Below are positions 1-9,396 of a stretch of DNA of 64,000 nucleotides, in pieces. Under the pieces are notes generated by a model. That model had not been told where the DNA came from. It saw only the letters and a list, made by a program, of their open reading frames with translations, and made no database searches. The translations under genes and the position numbers were made by a program. This stretch comes from Bacteroidales bacterium (GTDB taxonomy: Bacteria; Bacteroidota; Bacteroidia; Bacteroidales; UBA932), in assembly GCA_017619675.1 (NCBI GenBank), contig JAFZRX010000004.1, forward strand, positions 181,208 to 245,207, given 5' to 3'. The first letter of the stretch is position 1, and every line of letters starts with the position of its first letter.

Positions 1-1127
1 TATTTGAACAGAAGCGGTGCGAAGTTGTTGAGGTAGATCCTCCAGTTGGACCATGTGTGGCCTCCAGAAGACTGAAAGAAGATATGGTCGAGGCCGTTCT
101 TGGTGAGGGTGGCGTCCAGGGTCTGGGAGCCTTCGTACAGGAAGTCTGAGGTTCCGCAGGCAAGGAAGTAGAGTTTCACGCCCGCCTTCTTGAGGGCCTG
201 GATCTGCTCGTCATTGGCTGAACCGGCAGCCGAGAGAGGGCAGATGTAGTCGAACAGTTCGGGATAAAGTGTAGAAGCGGTGATGGTGTGTCCGCCGCCC
301 ATTGAGAGGCCTGCGATAGCGCGTGAAGCGGGCTTCGCGATTACCCTGTATTCCTTCTCGATGAAAGGTACTATCTCCTCGCAAAGGCTTCTTACATAGG
401 CATTTGCGTTAGCGGGGTCGCGGAAGTTGCGGCCTGACTCGGGAAGGCCCAGGGTTACCGCGGCCTGCTGGCCGGGATTGCCGTTGGGCATTACCACGAT
501 CATTGGCACTGCCTTGCCCTGCTGGATGAGGTTGTCCAGGATCTGGGCGGTGCGGCCCATGCTGGTCCAGGCCTCCTCGTCTCCACCGGCTCCATGGAGC
601 AGATACAGAACGGGATATTTCTGCTTTGTGTTCTTCTCGTATCCGTAAGGTGTGTAGACGGTAAGGCGCCTGTTTATTCCAAGGATCTTGCTGTCATACC
701 ACTTGTAGCTTACGGTTCCTCTCTGGTCGGCCTCAAAGTAGTTTGCGGTGAGGTCTCCCGGAACCATGAGCATGTTCAGGTAACGGGTTCCGTCCCTCTG
801 TACCATGTAGTTCTGGGGGTCGTTCACGGAAACGCCGTCAACCACAAAGTTGTAGGTGTAGATATCCGGAGTGGGAAGGTCGATGGTCACGGACCATACG
901 CCGTTCTCCTTGGTCATGGGGATTCCTCCCCTTTCGGTGATCCAGTTTCCGGAAAGGGTCACTACGGTGGCGTAATCCGCGGCAAGGCGGAAGGTTACCT
1001 GTCCGTCAGCGATTTCGGGAGAGACAATTCTCTGGCGTCCGCCGTTCTGGAAATTCTGGAGTTCCTGGGCGTGAGCGGCTCCTGCACACAGAAGGACCGC
1101 TGCGACTATTGCAAATATCTTTTTCAT
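1..1127 (-). CDS. CE1-like secreted esterase, 3' end at window edge
   Basis: Read on the minus strand from the ATG at 1127, this gives 375 residues ending LLFK, followed by bases 'ta', so the stop codon probably lies one base outside the window. A signal peptide covers about residues 1-20 and ends AHA. Residues about 40-125 resemble the early-set/CBM48-like beta-sandwich that precedes many Bacteroidetes feruloyl esterases. The alpha/beta hydrolase domain follows, with oxyanion motif LLHGAGG (about 176-182), nucleophile elbow GLSMGG (Ser275) and a C-terminal GGHTW that supplies the catalytic His. The family (putative esterase, CE1-like) removes feruloyl or acetyl groups from xylan side chains; the exact substrate is inferred. 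A paralogue with the same architecture lies at 62428-63603. Upstream (1128-1219) is AT-rich without a clear promoter match. Confidence 0.85.
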   Translation of the reverse strand, partial: MKKIFAIVAAVLLCAGAAHAQELQNFQNGGRQRIVSPEIADGQVTFRLAADYATVVTLSGNWITERGGIPMTKENGVWSVTIDLPTPDIYTYNFVVDGVSVNDPQNYMVQRDGTRYLNMLMVPGDLTANYFEADQRGTVSYKWYDSKILGINRRLTVYTPYGYEKNTKQKYPVLYLLHGAGGDEEAWTSMGRTAQILDNLIQQGKAVPMIVVMPNGNPGQQAAVTLGLPESGRNFRDPANANAYVRSLCEEIVPFIEKEYRVIAKPASRAIAGLSMGGGHTITASTLYPELFDYICPLSAAGSANDEQIQALKKAGVKLYFLACGTSDFLYEGSQTLDATLTKNGLDHIFFQSSGGHTWSNWRIYLNNFAPLLFK

Positions 1128-1219
1128 AATACGTGGAGTTATCTTTAATGTTGCAATTTACAAATTTTAAGAGCATTTCCGTATATTAGCGAAGACAATT
1201 TTAAACAATATCCCAGTCT

Positions 1220-1426
1220 ATGAAACGTTTTTTTATTCTGTTGCTCGCCCTCCTGCCGGAACTGGTGGCCTGGATCAGGCGCACCGCCCCTCAGGCACAG
1301 GTTATATTCCACCAGACCTGGGCATATTCCCAGACTTCCACGCACCAGGAGTTCCCCAACTACGATTCGGACCAGATCACAATGTACTATGCCATCCAGG
1401 ACGGCGAACATCACGCAAAGGCATAA
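1220..1426 (+). pseudogene. relic of a DUF4886-type SGNH hydrolase
   Basis: This short frame encodes 68 residues: a signal-peptide-like start (MKRFFILLLALLPEL) joined directly to a segment reading VIFHQTWAYSQTSTHQEF and MYYAIQDG. The second part resembles the interior of DUF4886-type SGNH hydrolases, which normally have more than 200 residues. The GDS-type nucleophile block and the C-terminal Asp-His block are both missing, so the gene looks internally deleted and cannot encode an active esterase. It stands alone between a minus-strand esterase and the thioesterase gene. The family match is from memory of the motif, not a search. It could instead be a small secreted protein, but the HQTWAY motif argues against that. 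Confidence 0.5.
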
Positions 1427-1495
1427 CTTGCCGTGGCCGCAGCCGTCCACGGGCCGCTTCCCTTCGCGATATTTCAATAATCGCCGGGGGAATAG

Positions 1496-1503
1496 TATAT
1501 TTG
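1496..1503 (+). promoter_or_regulatory. -7 box TATATTTG for the thioesterase gene
   Basis: This is an exact match to the Bacteroidetes -7 consensus TAnnTTTG. Only 4 nt separate it from the ATG at 1508, so transcription should begin at or next to the start codon. No ribosome binding site fits in between. Confidence 0.6.
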
Positions 1504-1507
1504 CAGT

Positions 1508-2248
1508 ATGATTGAACCTAAATTATCCTATAAGTTGAGCATACCCTGCTATATGTTCGACAACCGCTCGCTGCTCAGGGCGGCGGCCTTCATGGACATA
1601 GCGCAGGAACTTGCAGTGCAGGGCTCATACCAACTGGGCTTCGCGGACAGGCAGTTGGCCAAATACAATGTGGTATGGATCCTGGCACGTATGTGCGTGA
1701 AATTCAACACCCTTCCTCCAATGTACAGCACCGCCACGGCGGAAACCTGGAGCCGCGGCCAGCAGGGCCTGTGCCATATAAGGGACTACAGGCTTGTGGG
1801 AGAAAACGGTGAATCCCTCATAGACGCCACAAGTTCCTGGGTCCTGATGGAGAAAACCAAGAGGGCAATAGTAAGGCCCAACAGCCTTGGCGAAGCGGTA
1901 GACGGCAGCCCCCAGAACACGGCTTTCGCCATTGAGGAACCCGCGGAGCGCATCCTCCTCCCCAAGGACTTCCCCCTTGAGGCCGTGGCTGAGCACCGCG
2001 TCATCTATTCTGACCTGGACTGCAACGGACACACAAACAACGCCAAGTATACCGTTTGGGCAATGGATTGCCTCCCGGGAGACCTGGTCAGGAATCACGA
2101 CATAAAAGAGATCACCATCAATTTCAACCACGAGGCCCTATACGGGGAGACCGTAACCCTGTACCATGCCGTCAAGGACGGCGCGCACATTGTCGAAGGC
2201 CGATGCGGAGACACCCAGATTTTCATCAGCAAACTCCTTTTCAAGTAA
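1508..2248 (+). CDS. acyl-ACP thioesterase
   Basis: A 246-residue cytoplasmic protein of the acyl-ACP thioesterase family (FatA/FatB-like, two hot-dog folds). It hydrolyses acyl-ACP to release free fatty acid. The first hot-dog covers about residues 1-125 and includes WSRGQQG and an SSWVLMEK strand. The second starts near 155 and carries the signature YSDLDCNGHTNNAKY (167-181), the region with the conserved Asp/Asn/His residues of the family. The length is normal for Bacteroidales members. The start is fixed by the -7 box 4 nt upstream, which leaves no room for a longer protein. The next gene begins 4 nt after the stop, so the two are probably co-transcribed although their functions look unrelated. 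Confidence 0.88.
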   Translation: MIEPKLSYKLSIPCYMFDNRSLLRAAAFMDIAQELAVQGSYQLGFADRQLAKYNVVWILARMCVKFNTLPPMYSTATAETWSRGQQGLCHIRDYRLVGENGESLIDATSSWVLMEKTKRAIVRPNSLGEAVDGSPQNTAFAIEEPAERILLPKDFPLEAVAEHRVIYSDLDCNGHTNNAKYTVWAMDCLPGDLVRNHDIKEITINFNHEALYGETVTLYHAVKDGAHIVEGRCGDTQIFISKLLFK

Positions 2249-2252
2249 ACAT

Positions 2253-3431
2253 ATGAAAGCTCTCAGGATCCTCAGGACAGCGGCCGTCGCAGCCGCGCTG
2301 GCTCTAATCTTCACAGGCAGCGCTTCCGCAAGGAAGTGGGTCACCACCTGGGCCACCGCCCAGCAGATAGCGGAACCTCACAACAATCCTCCCATCCCCC
2401 TGGCCGGGGAAACCCTCAGGCAGATAGTGCAGGTATCCATAGGAGGGAACGAAATAAGGCTGCGTTTCTCCAACCGCTTCAGCCAGGAAGACCTGGAGAT
2501 GCTCCACGTGGAGATTGCCCAGGCCAAGACCGAAGGCGCCAGCCCTGACGTCTTCCCCGGCACCGAAAGGACTTTGTCCTTTGGCGGGAAGGAATCCGTC
2601 ACCATCAAGGCGGGAGAGGAAGTCTACAGCGACCCCATACGCTTCAAGCTGAAGGAAAGGATGAACGTGGCCATTACCATCACGTACGGCAAGGCCCCGG
2701 CCAATACCATCACCAGCCATCCTGGATCAAGGACAACGTCCTATTTCCTTGACAAGGACGCCAAGACGGACCATTGGTATACAATTGAGAGCATAGACGT
2801 CAAGGCTGCCAACAAGGCCGCCTCAATAGCCGTCCTGGGAGACTCCATCACGGACGGCCGCGGAACCACCACCAACGGCCAGAACCGCTGGACGGACAAC
2901 CTGTCCAAGAGGCTCCTCCAAAACAGGCGCACCCGCAAGCTGGCCGTGCTGAACTTTGGCCTGGGCGGCAACTGCGTGCTGCGGGGAGGAAACGGTCCAA
3001 CCGTGACAAACCGCTACGAGCATGACCTCCTGGGATTCCCGTCAGTCAAATATATCATCATCTTTGAGGGAGTAAATGACCTGGGCACCACACGCAACGG
3101 TCCTGAAACCGCCGCAAACGTCATCGAAGTCTACAAGAACATCATCGCGCAGGCGCACGCAAAGGGAATAAAGGTCATAGGCGCCACCGTAATGCCGTTC
3201 AAGCACAACGGGTATTACAATGAGTCACGCGAGGAAGGCCGCCAGATCCTGAACAACTGGATCAGGACGGGCGGAGAGTTTGACGGGCTCATCGACTTTG
3301 ACGCCGAGATGAGCGGAAAAGAAGAGCCAGACGCCCTCAATCCAATTTATCTGTTCGAGAACGACTGGCTCCATCCAAATGCCCAGGGCTACAAGGCCAT
3401 GGGCGACTGCATAGACCTCAACCTCTTCTAG
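2253..3431 (+). CDS. secreted SGNH/GDSL-family hydrolase
   Basis: A 392-residue protein. I chose the ATG at 2253 because it gives a proper signal peptide (residues 1-26, ending SASA) and follows the thioesterase stop by 4 nt; a longer frame would overlap the upstream gene by 83 nt. An N-terminal beta-rich part (about 28-185) precedes the SGNH domain. Block I is GDSITDG (Ser198), block II GLGGN (237-240), block III GVND (273-276) and block V DWLH (Asp371, His374), so the catalytic set is complete. Relatives act as lipases, carbohydrate acetylesterases or rhamnogalacturonan acetylesterases; the substrate here is unknown. Its stop overlaps the stop of the convergent S9 peptidase gene by 4 nt through a shared CTAG. 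Confidence 0.85.
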   Translation: MKALRILRTAAVAAALALIFTGSASARKWVTTWATAQQIAEPHNNPPIPLAGETLRQIVQVSIGGNEIRLRFSNRFSQEDLEMLHVEIAQAKTEGASPDVFPGTERTLSFGGKESVTIKAGEEVYSDPIRFKLKERMNVAITITYGKAPANTITSHPGSRTTSYFLDKDAKTDHWYTIESIDVKAANKAASIAVLGDSITDGRGTTTNGQNRWTDNLSKRLLQNRRTRKLAVLNFGLGGNCVLRGGNGPTVTNRYEHDLLGFPSVKYIIIFEGVNDLGTTRNGPETAANVIEVYKNIIAQAHAKGIKVIGATVMPFKHNGYYNESREEGRQILNNWIRTGGEFDGLIDFDAEMSGKEEPDALNPIYLFENDWLHPNAQGYKAMGDCIDLNLF

Positions 3432-5881
3432 AGGTTCTTGGGACTGTATACGGCATCCCACCAGGAAGAATCATCCTGAAGCCATTTGGCGAACCATGCC
3501 CAGATGGTTTCCTGCCACTCCAGACGCTTCTGATAGTCCAGGATGTGGTGGTTCTGGTCCTTTACCGCAACGAAAGCAACCTCCTTGCCCAACAGTTTGA
3601 GCGCGGTGAACAGCTGCACGCTCTCGTTGAAAGGAACGTTGGTGTCAGCGTCTCCGTGCACGAGAAGGAGCGGTGTGTTTATCTTGTCAGCGCGGTACAG
3701 AGGGCTCTGCTTTACATAAAGGTCCTGATCCGACCATGGATAGCTGTTGGCCATGGAAACCTCGCTGTAAGAATATCCCCAGTAGCCGAAGCCCCAGTAA
3801 CTTGTGTGGTCGCTGATTCCCGCGTGGGAAACAGCGCAGGCAAAGAAGTCCGTGAGGGTTGGGATGTACTCCGACATGAATCCTCCGTACGAGGCGCCGA
3901 TGCATCCAACCTTGGAGGCGTCCACGAAAGGATGCTCCTGGCAGAACTTCTGGGTTCCCTCTATGATGTCCTGGGCGGGGCCGTCACCCGCGGTGTTCAC
4001 GTGGCGCGCTGACCATTCCTGGCCGAAGCCGGTTGCGCCGCTGGGACCCGCGACTACGTAGACCACGTATCCGAGGGACGCGTAAGCGTGCTGGGGATAG
4101 CGGCTCTCGAAGTTGCGGCTGGTAGGGCTGCATCCACCGTAGTAATTCACTATCACAGGGTATTTCTTGGCGGGGTCGAAGTCCGGCGGCAGGTAGAAGC
4201 GGCCGTATACGGTTTCGCCCTTGGAGTTCTTGAAGTTCCACTCGCGGCACTCGCCAAGGGCCACGTCCTTGAGGATCTCCGCGCTGAGGTCGTCCTTGAG
4301 CACGGTTTTCTTGGACTTGGTGTCATAGGTGTAGAGCCTGTCGGAATTGGACGCTCCCTGGCCGTAGTATGCCATCATGGGGGATTTTTCCGCAAGGGCC
4401 ATTCCGTTCACGAGGTCCTCCTTGGTCTCTATCTGGGTGATCCTGCCGTTGGAAGGATTCATCTGATAGAGGCTTATGTAATCCCTGTTCTCGGCAGTGA
4501 AATAGATCATTCCGTCATACCTGCTCCAGCGGGCGGAGGCCACGTTGGGATCGAAGTTCTTGGTCATTGGGGTGACCTTTCCGGACGCAAGGTCCATGAT
4601 GTACAGCTGCATGTCCTCCATGTTGGGGGTCTGGCCTTTCTTGACGTTCATTCCAATGCCATTGAGTGCCTCCGGAGAGCCCTGGAGAAGGATTTTCTTT
4701 CCATCCGGGGAGAACTGTCCGCCGCCCAGGAATCCGTCCTTGTCAACCAACATCTTTGCCTCGAGGGTCTCGAGGTTCAGGAGGTAGAGGGTGGATACGG
4801 AGGTGGGACGCTGGGTGAGCACGTCCTCATGGACTGACAGGAGGGCGTACTTTCCGTCAGGGGAAATGTCTCCGATACGGGAGTTGCGGTATCCGTATGT
4901 GAGCTGCTGCATCATTCCGGTTGCGATGTCGTACTTGGAAGAGTACGAACGGGTGCGCCAGCCGGGCTGACGGTCGTCCGGAGTGAGGATCTGGTAGATC
5001 TCCGGCCTTTCCGCCGGGCCTTGCTCGCTGAACATATAGATGAGGAAATCCTCGGTGGGAGCCATCCTGAAATTGCCCTGCGGCAGGTCCTCGACAATGA
5101 CCTCCTCTTCTCCGGTAGCGGGATCCACCACTATCAGCTGGGTCTTCTCCGCTCCCCTGCGGGTCTTGTAGTACTTGGGGGTCTTGGGCATCCAGGTGAG
5201 CCTGTCGGCGGTCTCGAAAAGTACGCGTCCGCTGTCAGTCTCTATCATCTTTGAAGTGGAAGTTGACCTTCCGCCATCCTGGGTAGTGGTATAGTTCACA
5301 ATCATGTATTTGCCGTCGGAGCTGAGGGAGACGCCGCCAAGGCGGGTTCCCAGGAGCACGTCGGACATGCTGTAAAGGTGCTTTCCGTCCGTCCTGAAGG
5401 AGATCTTGGCCTCATCGGGGGTGTCTATGGATACCGTGGGGACGGCGGCTTCGCCGGCAGGGGTGAAGTATTTGACGCGCACCCTGTGCGTGAAGGGCTG
5501 GAGCTTGAGGTTTGCCCCGCCGTCCTTTCCGTCCACGTTTATCTTGTAGTTCTTAACGCCTTCCACCTTGATTGTGGCGGTGGTGTATCCGCTGTTCTGG
5601 AAATCGAACTCCAGGAGATGGATGGCGTCGGACGCGGCAGTGGCCGGAAGGTCCGCCGCGGTGCTCACCCCGGCGCCCTTCAGGGCGTCCGTGGATATCG
5701 CGGCGTCCAGCAGGCCCGCTATGTCAAAGGCCTTGGACTTGACGTTGACGCTGTCTACTATGAAAGGAGTCTTTACCGGGAAAGGTCCGGCGTAACGGAA
5801 CTCGCGCACGGGGATGCTGTCCGCCATCGCGGCCGCTGCAAACGCCGCGGCGCAGAGAATAGTCAGGAAAAGCTTTTTCAT
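3428..5881 (-). CDS. secreted S9 family peptidase (prolyl oligopeptidase / DPP-IV type)
   Basis: An 817-residue protein with a signal peptide (1-20, ending AMA). The middle holds beta-propeller-like repeats with the recurrent 'SPDGKY' signature near residues 340-400, as in TolB/DPP-IV blades. The C-terminal alpha/beta hydrolase has GASYGGF (Ser664), HGDAD (Asp746) and NHH (His779), the full S9 triad in the expected order. The family cleaves short peptides, often after proline, in the periplasm. The length fits S9B/C-like exported peptidases. It is a single-gene unit with its own -7 box at 5904-5911 and ends tail to tail with the SGNH hydrolase gene. S9 subfamily cannot be fixed by eye. Confidence 0.9.
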   Translation of the reverse strand: MKKLFLTILCAAAFAAAAMADSIPVREFRYAGPFPVKTPFIVDSVNVKSKAFDIAGLLDAAISTDALKGAGVSTAADLPATAASDAIHLLEFDFQNSGYTTATIKVEGVKNYKINVDGKDGGANLKLQPFTHRVRVKYFTPAGEAAVPTVSIDTPDEAKISFRTDGKHLYSMSDVLLGTRLGGVSLSSDGKYMIVNYTTTQDGGRSTSTSKMIETDSGRVLFETADRLTWMPKTPKYYKTRRGAEKTQLIVVDPATGEEEVIVEDLPQGNFRMAPTEDFLIYMFSEQGPAERPEIYQILTPDDRQPGWRTRSYSSKYDIATGMMQQLTYGYRNSRIGDISPDGKYALLSVHEDVLTQRPTSVSTLYLLNLETLEAKMLVDKDGFLGGGQFSPDGKKILLQGSPEALNGIGMNVKKGQTPNMEDMQLYIMDLASGKVTPMTKNFDPNVASARWSRYDGMIYFTAENRDYISLYQMNPSNGRITQIETKEDLVNGMALAEKSPMMAYYGQGASNSDRLYTYDTKSKKTVLKDDLSAEILKDVALGECREWNFKNSKGETVYGRFYLPPDFDPAKKYPVIVNYYGGCSPTSRNFESRYPQHAYASLGYVVYVVAGPSGATGFGQEWSARHVNTAGDGPAQDIIEGTQKFCQEHPFVDASKVGCIGASYGGFMSEYIPTLTDFFACAVSHAGISDHTSYWGFGYWGYSYSEVSMANSYPWSDQDLYVKQSPLYRADKINTPLLLVHGDADTNVPFNESVQLFTALKLLGKEVAFVAVKDQNHHILDYQKRLEWQETIWAWFAKWLQDDSSWWDAVYSPKNL

Positions 5882-5903
5882 AAATCAATCTATTTCAGAT
5901 TAT

Positions 5904-5911
5904 CAAAGGTA
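5904..5911 (-). promoter_or_regulatory. -7 box TACCTTTG for the S9 peptidase gene
   Basis: Reading leftward, TACCTTTG matches TAnnTTTG and lies 22 nt before the ATG at 5881, giving a short normal leader. Confidence 0.55.
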
Positions 5912-5945
5912 ATAAAAATCCCGGATTATTGTGTAGAAGAGTTGA

Positions 5946-6031
5946 TTATGCTATAAACTTGACAAAGACATAGAAATAATGGGCACGATTGTCATTATTT
6001 AATAAAAAATACATATATTTAAGACACTTTA
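5946..6031 (+). promoter_or_regulatory. AT-rich control region upstream of susC with two elements shared with 63.7 kb
   Basis: The 272-nt gap before susC is AT-rich and has no gene. It holds TTATG (5946-5950) followed by TTGACAAAG (5959-5967), and further on TATATTTAAGACACTTTA (6014-6031). The same two elements recur in the same order upstream of the lipoprotein gene at 63811: a duplicated TTATGAATAATTTGACAAA and TATTTTTAAGTGTCTTTA. The central AAGACACTT here is the exact reverse complement of AAGTGTCTT there. I read this as a shared regulator site or promoter type; no exact TAnnTTTG box was found in front of susC. Confidence 0.4.
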
Positions 6032-6153
6032 TCATTTATATTGACATTCCCCATACTGATACCTACCTATGATTGACGGATACGCTAAGTAATTTGGCAT
6101 ACTACATATATTGCACTCACTATTCTAACCGTTTAATTTTATAACCATCAGGT

Positions 6154-9100
6154 ATGAGTAAAAACATTTTTAAAATGCTGGCAGTGACATTGATGTCATT
6201 CTGCCTGCTGGCTTCCCAGACAGCGTTTGCTCAGTCCAAGGTCAGGGTTTCCGGAACGGTCCTCGACCCCAACGCTGAGCCGCTTATCGGAGTCAATGTG
6301 ATGGAGCAGGGTACCACCAACGGTACAATGACCGACATTGACGGACACTGGGAGCTGGACGTTACCCCCGGCGCCACGATCGTGGCTTCCTGCATCGGTT
6401 TCTATACCCAGGAAATCGTTACAGTCGCCGGCCGCACCTCCTACCCTATCACCCTCGCGGAGGACACCACTGTCCTTGAAGAGGTAGTGGTAGTGGGATT
6501 TGGATCCCAGAAAAAGGTCAACCTCACCGGTTCCGTGGCAGTAGCCACATCGGATGAACTCGAGGCAAGGCCTGTAAACGACGTCCCAAGCGCACTGCAG
6601 GGACTTCTCCCTGGTCTCCAGCTCACTCACGCCGCCGGAGACATCAACACCACCATGAGCATCAAGGTCCGCGGTACAGGTACAATCGGCAGCGGATCTT
6701 CTGACTCTCCGCTCATCCTCATTGACGGAATGGTGGGAGACATCAACACCCTCAACCCTCAGGACGTGGAGAGCATCTCAGTGCTCAAGGACGCCGCCTC
6801 CGCATCAATCTACGGTGCGCGCGCAGCCTTCGGAGTAGTACTCATCACAACAAAGAAGGGCGCCGACGGCAAGGGAACTGTTTCCTACAACAACAACTTC
6901 CGTTTCTCAAGCCCTACCAACGTGCCCAAGCCAATGGACTCCTACACCTTTGGAGTTTACTTCAACGATGCGGCAAGGAACGCGGGCCAGAACCCCATCT
7001 TCACCAACGAAACCCTCCAGCAAATGCTTGACTTCCAGGCCGCGGGAGGCACCAGCAAGGGAGGACTCCTTCCTTCAAAGGACGGAAAATACTGGGGAAA
7101 GCCGGGCAACGACCCTTACACCACAGGTTACGCCAACACAGACTGGTACGCAGAGCTTTACAAGGACTACTCATTCTCACAAGAGCACAACGTAAGCCTC
7201 AGCGGCGGTACAAGGAACATCACCTACTACGCATCCCTTGGAGTCCTTGACAGCGACGGCCTCATCCGTTACGGAGAGGACCACACCCAAAGGATCAACC
7301 TGTCCGCCAATTTCAGCGCCGCGCTTGCAAGCTGGGCCACTTTCCGCTATTCCATCCGCTATGTGCGCCAGAAAAAGCACCAGCCGTCTTCCTATATCAC
7401 CAACAACTACGGAGACATAGGACGCCAGACCTGGCCCAACCTCCCCATCTATGACGAGAACGGATACTTCACGTCAAACGGTTCCGGAGGAAACATTGCG
7501 CAGAGGCTTGCCGAGAGCGGTTTCAACGACTCTCTCGCAGACCAGTACACACATCAGGCCTCGCTGGTTCTTGAACCTATAAAGAACTGGGTTACCCATA
7601 TCGAGTTCAACTTCAGGAACAACGTCAGCAACGGCTACAGGATGAACCTTCCCCTGCAGGATCACGACGTACAGGGCAACCTGGTTCCCACAACTTCAAG
7701 TTCTTACATCCAGAACTCAGAGAACAGGACGGACCACTACAACTGGAACATCTATTCTGATTACACCATGAGCCTGGCCCAGGCCCACAACTTCAAGTTC
7801 ATGCTCGGTTTCCAGACTGACGAAGAAATACTCAAAGCCTTCTCCGTACAGCGCAACGGCGTACAGGACCCCAACCTTCCCGTACTGAGCCTTACCACAG
7901 GCCTCAGCGGAACAGGCGCCGCCGCCAACCCCAGCATCTCAGGAACCGAGAACCAGTGGGCCACCGCAGGTTTCTTCGGCCGTATCAACTATGACTACAA
8001 GGGACGCTACCTGCTGGAAGGAAACCTCCGCTATGACGGAACTTCACGCTTCCGCCAGGCAAGCCGCTGGACCTGGTCCCCTTCAGTGTCCGCGGGTTGG
8101 AACATAGCACAGGAAGATTGGTGGGAGCCCTTCAAGGGCACCGTAAACATGCTCAAGCTCCGTGCTTCATTCGGTACCCTCTCTAACCAGAACACCACCG
8201 GATACTATCCTACTTACAGGACAATGACACTTGGAACCGCCAACGGAGCCTGGCTCCAGAACGGCACACAGCCCAATACTGCCCGCGTAGGCGGCCTCAT
8301 CTCCGCATCACTTACCTGGGAAAAGGTGGAGACTTACAACCTTGGTCTTGACTGGGGCGCGTTCAACAACCGCTTCACCGGTACAGTGGAAGGATTCCAG
8401 AGGTTCACTCACGATATGGTGGGACCCGCCCTTGACCTCCCAGCAACCCTCGGTCTCAGCGCGCCAAGCGCAAACAACTGCGACCTCAAGACAGTAGGTT
8501 GGGAAGTAAACTTCTCCTGGAGAGACCGTACTCCTTCAGGCTTCGGATACAGCATTTCCGCAAACCTCTCAGACTCCAGGACCATCATCCTCAAGTATCC
8601 TGACAACACCACCCACGCCATCAGTTCTTACAACGAGGGCCACGAGATGGGAGAAATCTGGGGATTCGAGACCGTAGGAATGGCCAAGACACAGGCTGAG
8701 ATGGACGCACACCTTGCAAAGGTAGACCAAAGCGCAATAGGTTCAATGTGGTCCGCCGGAGACATTATGTACGCAGACCTCAACGGTGACGGCAAGCTCA
8801 CCCGCGGCGCCCAGACCCTGGAAGACCACGGAGACCTCAAGGTGATCGGTATAAACGCCCAGCACTACTTCTTCGGAGTGAACCTCCAGGCAGACTACAA
8901 GGGCTTTGACGTAAGAGCAATGCTGCAGGGCGTTCTCCAGAACGACATCTTCATCTCCAACCAGAGCTTCTGGGGTGTTGTAAGCTGGATATGGAACTCC
9001 TGCGCTTTCCGCGAGCACGGCGACTATTTCCGCGCGGAGCCTACCGGACTTCCCGGACACGAGATTCCCGCAAACACTGACGCTTACTATCCCAGGCCTC

Positions 9101-9378
9101 TGTCAAATTCAAGCAAGAACCAGCAGACGCAGACCAAGTACCTCCAGGACGCTTCTTACGTACGTTTGAAGAACCTCCAGCTGGGATACACCATCCCTCA
9201 GCACATCACCAGCAAGATAGGCCTCTCAAGGGCACGCTTCTTTGCTTCCGCAGACAACCTCTGGACCGGAACCAAGCTGAACAAGCTCTTCGACCCCGAG
9301 ACCGTACGCGGCGGACAGGGAGGAAACGCTTATCCTCTTTCCCGCACCCTCTCATTCGGTGTTTCACTTACGTTCTAA
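6154..9378 (+). CDS. susC: SusC/RagA-type TonB-linked outer membrane transporter
   Basis: A 1074-residue protein that imports oligosaccharides across the outer membrane using TonB energy. A signal peptide (1-26, ending AFA) is followed by a carboxypeptidase-regulatory-like beta-sandwich (about 28-103). A TonB-box-like stretch LEEVVVVGFG (about 108-117) leads into the plug domain with the RGTGTIG and SPLILIDG signatures. The remaining ~850 residues form the 22-strand barrel, ending in an aromatic-terminated strand (SFGVSLTF). There is no STN domain before the plug, so it should not signal to an anti-sigma factor. SusD begins 18 nt downstream in the same operon. The ligand is probably a beta-linked plant or fungal polymer, judged from the GH16 and GH2 genes that follow. 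Confidence 0.95.
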   Translation: MSKNIFKMLAVTLMSFCLLASQTAFAQSKVRVSGTVLDPNAEPLIGVNVMEQGTTNGTMTDIDGHWELDVTPGATIVASCIGFYTQEIVTVAGRTSYPITLAEDTTVLEEVVVVGFGSQKKVNLTGSVAVATSDELEARPVNDVPSALQGLLPGLQLTHAAGDINTTMSIKVRGTGTIGSGSSDSPLILIDGMVGDINTLNPQDVESISVLKDAASASIYGARAAFGVVLITTKKGADGKGTVSYNNNFRFSSPTNVPKPMDSYTFGVYFNDAARNAGQNPIFTNETLQQMLDFQAAGGTSKGGLLPSKDGKYWGKPGNDPYTTGYANTDWYAELYKDYSFSQEHNVSLSGGTRNITYYASLGVLDSDGLIRYGEDHTQRINLSANFSAALASWATFRYSIRYVRQKKHQPSSYITNNYGDIGRQTWPNLPIYDENGYFTSNGSGGNIAQRLAESGFNDSLADQYTHQASLVLEPIKNWVTHIEFNFRNNVSNGYRMNLPLQDHDVQGNLVPTTSSSYIQNSENRTDHYNWNIYSDYTMSLAQAHNFKFMLGFQTDEEILKAFSVQRNGVQDPNLPVLSLTTGLSGTGAAANPSISGTENQWATAGFFGRINYDYKGRYLLEGNLRYDGTSRFRQASRWTWSPSVSAGWNIAQEDWWEPFKGTVNMLKLRASFGTLSNQNTTGYYPTYRTMTLGTANGAWLQNGTQPNTARVGGLISASLTWEKVETYNLGLDWGAFNNRFTGTVEGFQRFTHDMVGPALDLPATLGLSAPSANNCDLKTVGWEVNFSWRDRTPSGFGYSISANLSDSRTIILKYPDNTTHAISSYNEGHEMGEIWGFETVGMAKTQAEMDAHLAKVDQSAIGSMWSAGDIMYADLNGDGKLTRGAQTLEDHGDLKVIGINAQHYFFGVNLQADYKGFDVRAMLQGVLQNDIFISNQSFWGVVSWIWNSCAFREHGDYFRAEPTGLPGHEIPANTDAYYPRPLSNSSKNQQTQTKYLQDASYVRLKNLQLGYTIPQHITSKIGLSRARFFASADNLWTGTKLNKLFDPETVRGGQGGNAYPLSRTLSFGVSLTF

Positions 9379-9396
9379 TTTAAAAGCACGATCGAT

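Noticed and set aside
594-1148. 184-codon plus-strand frame over the first esterase
   Set aside because: Antisense to the CE1-like gene, which has a signal peptide and catalytic motifs.
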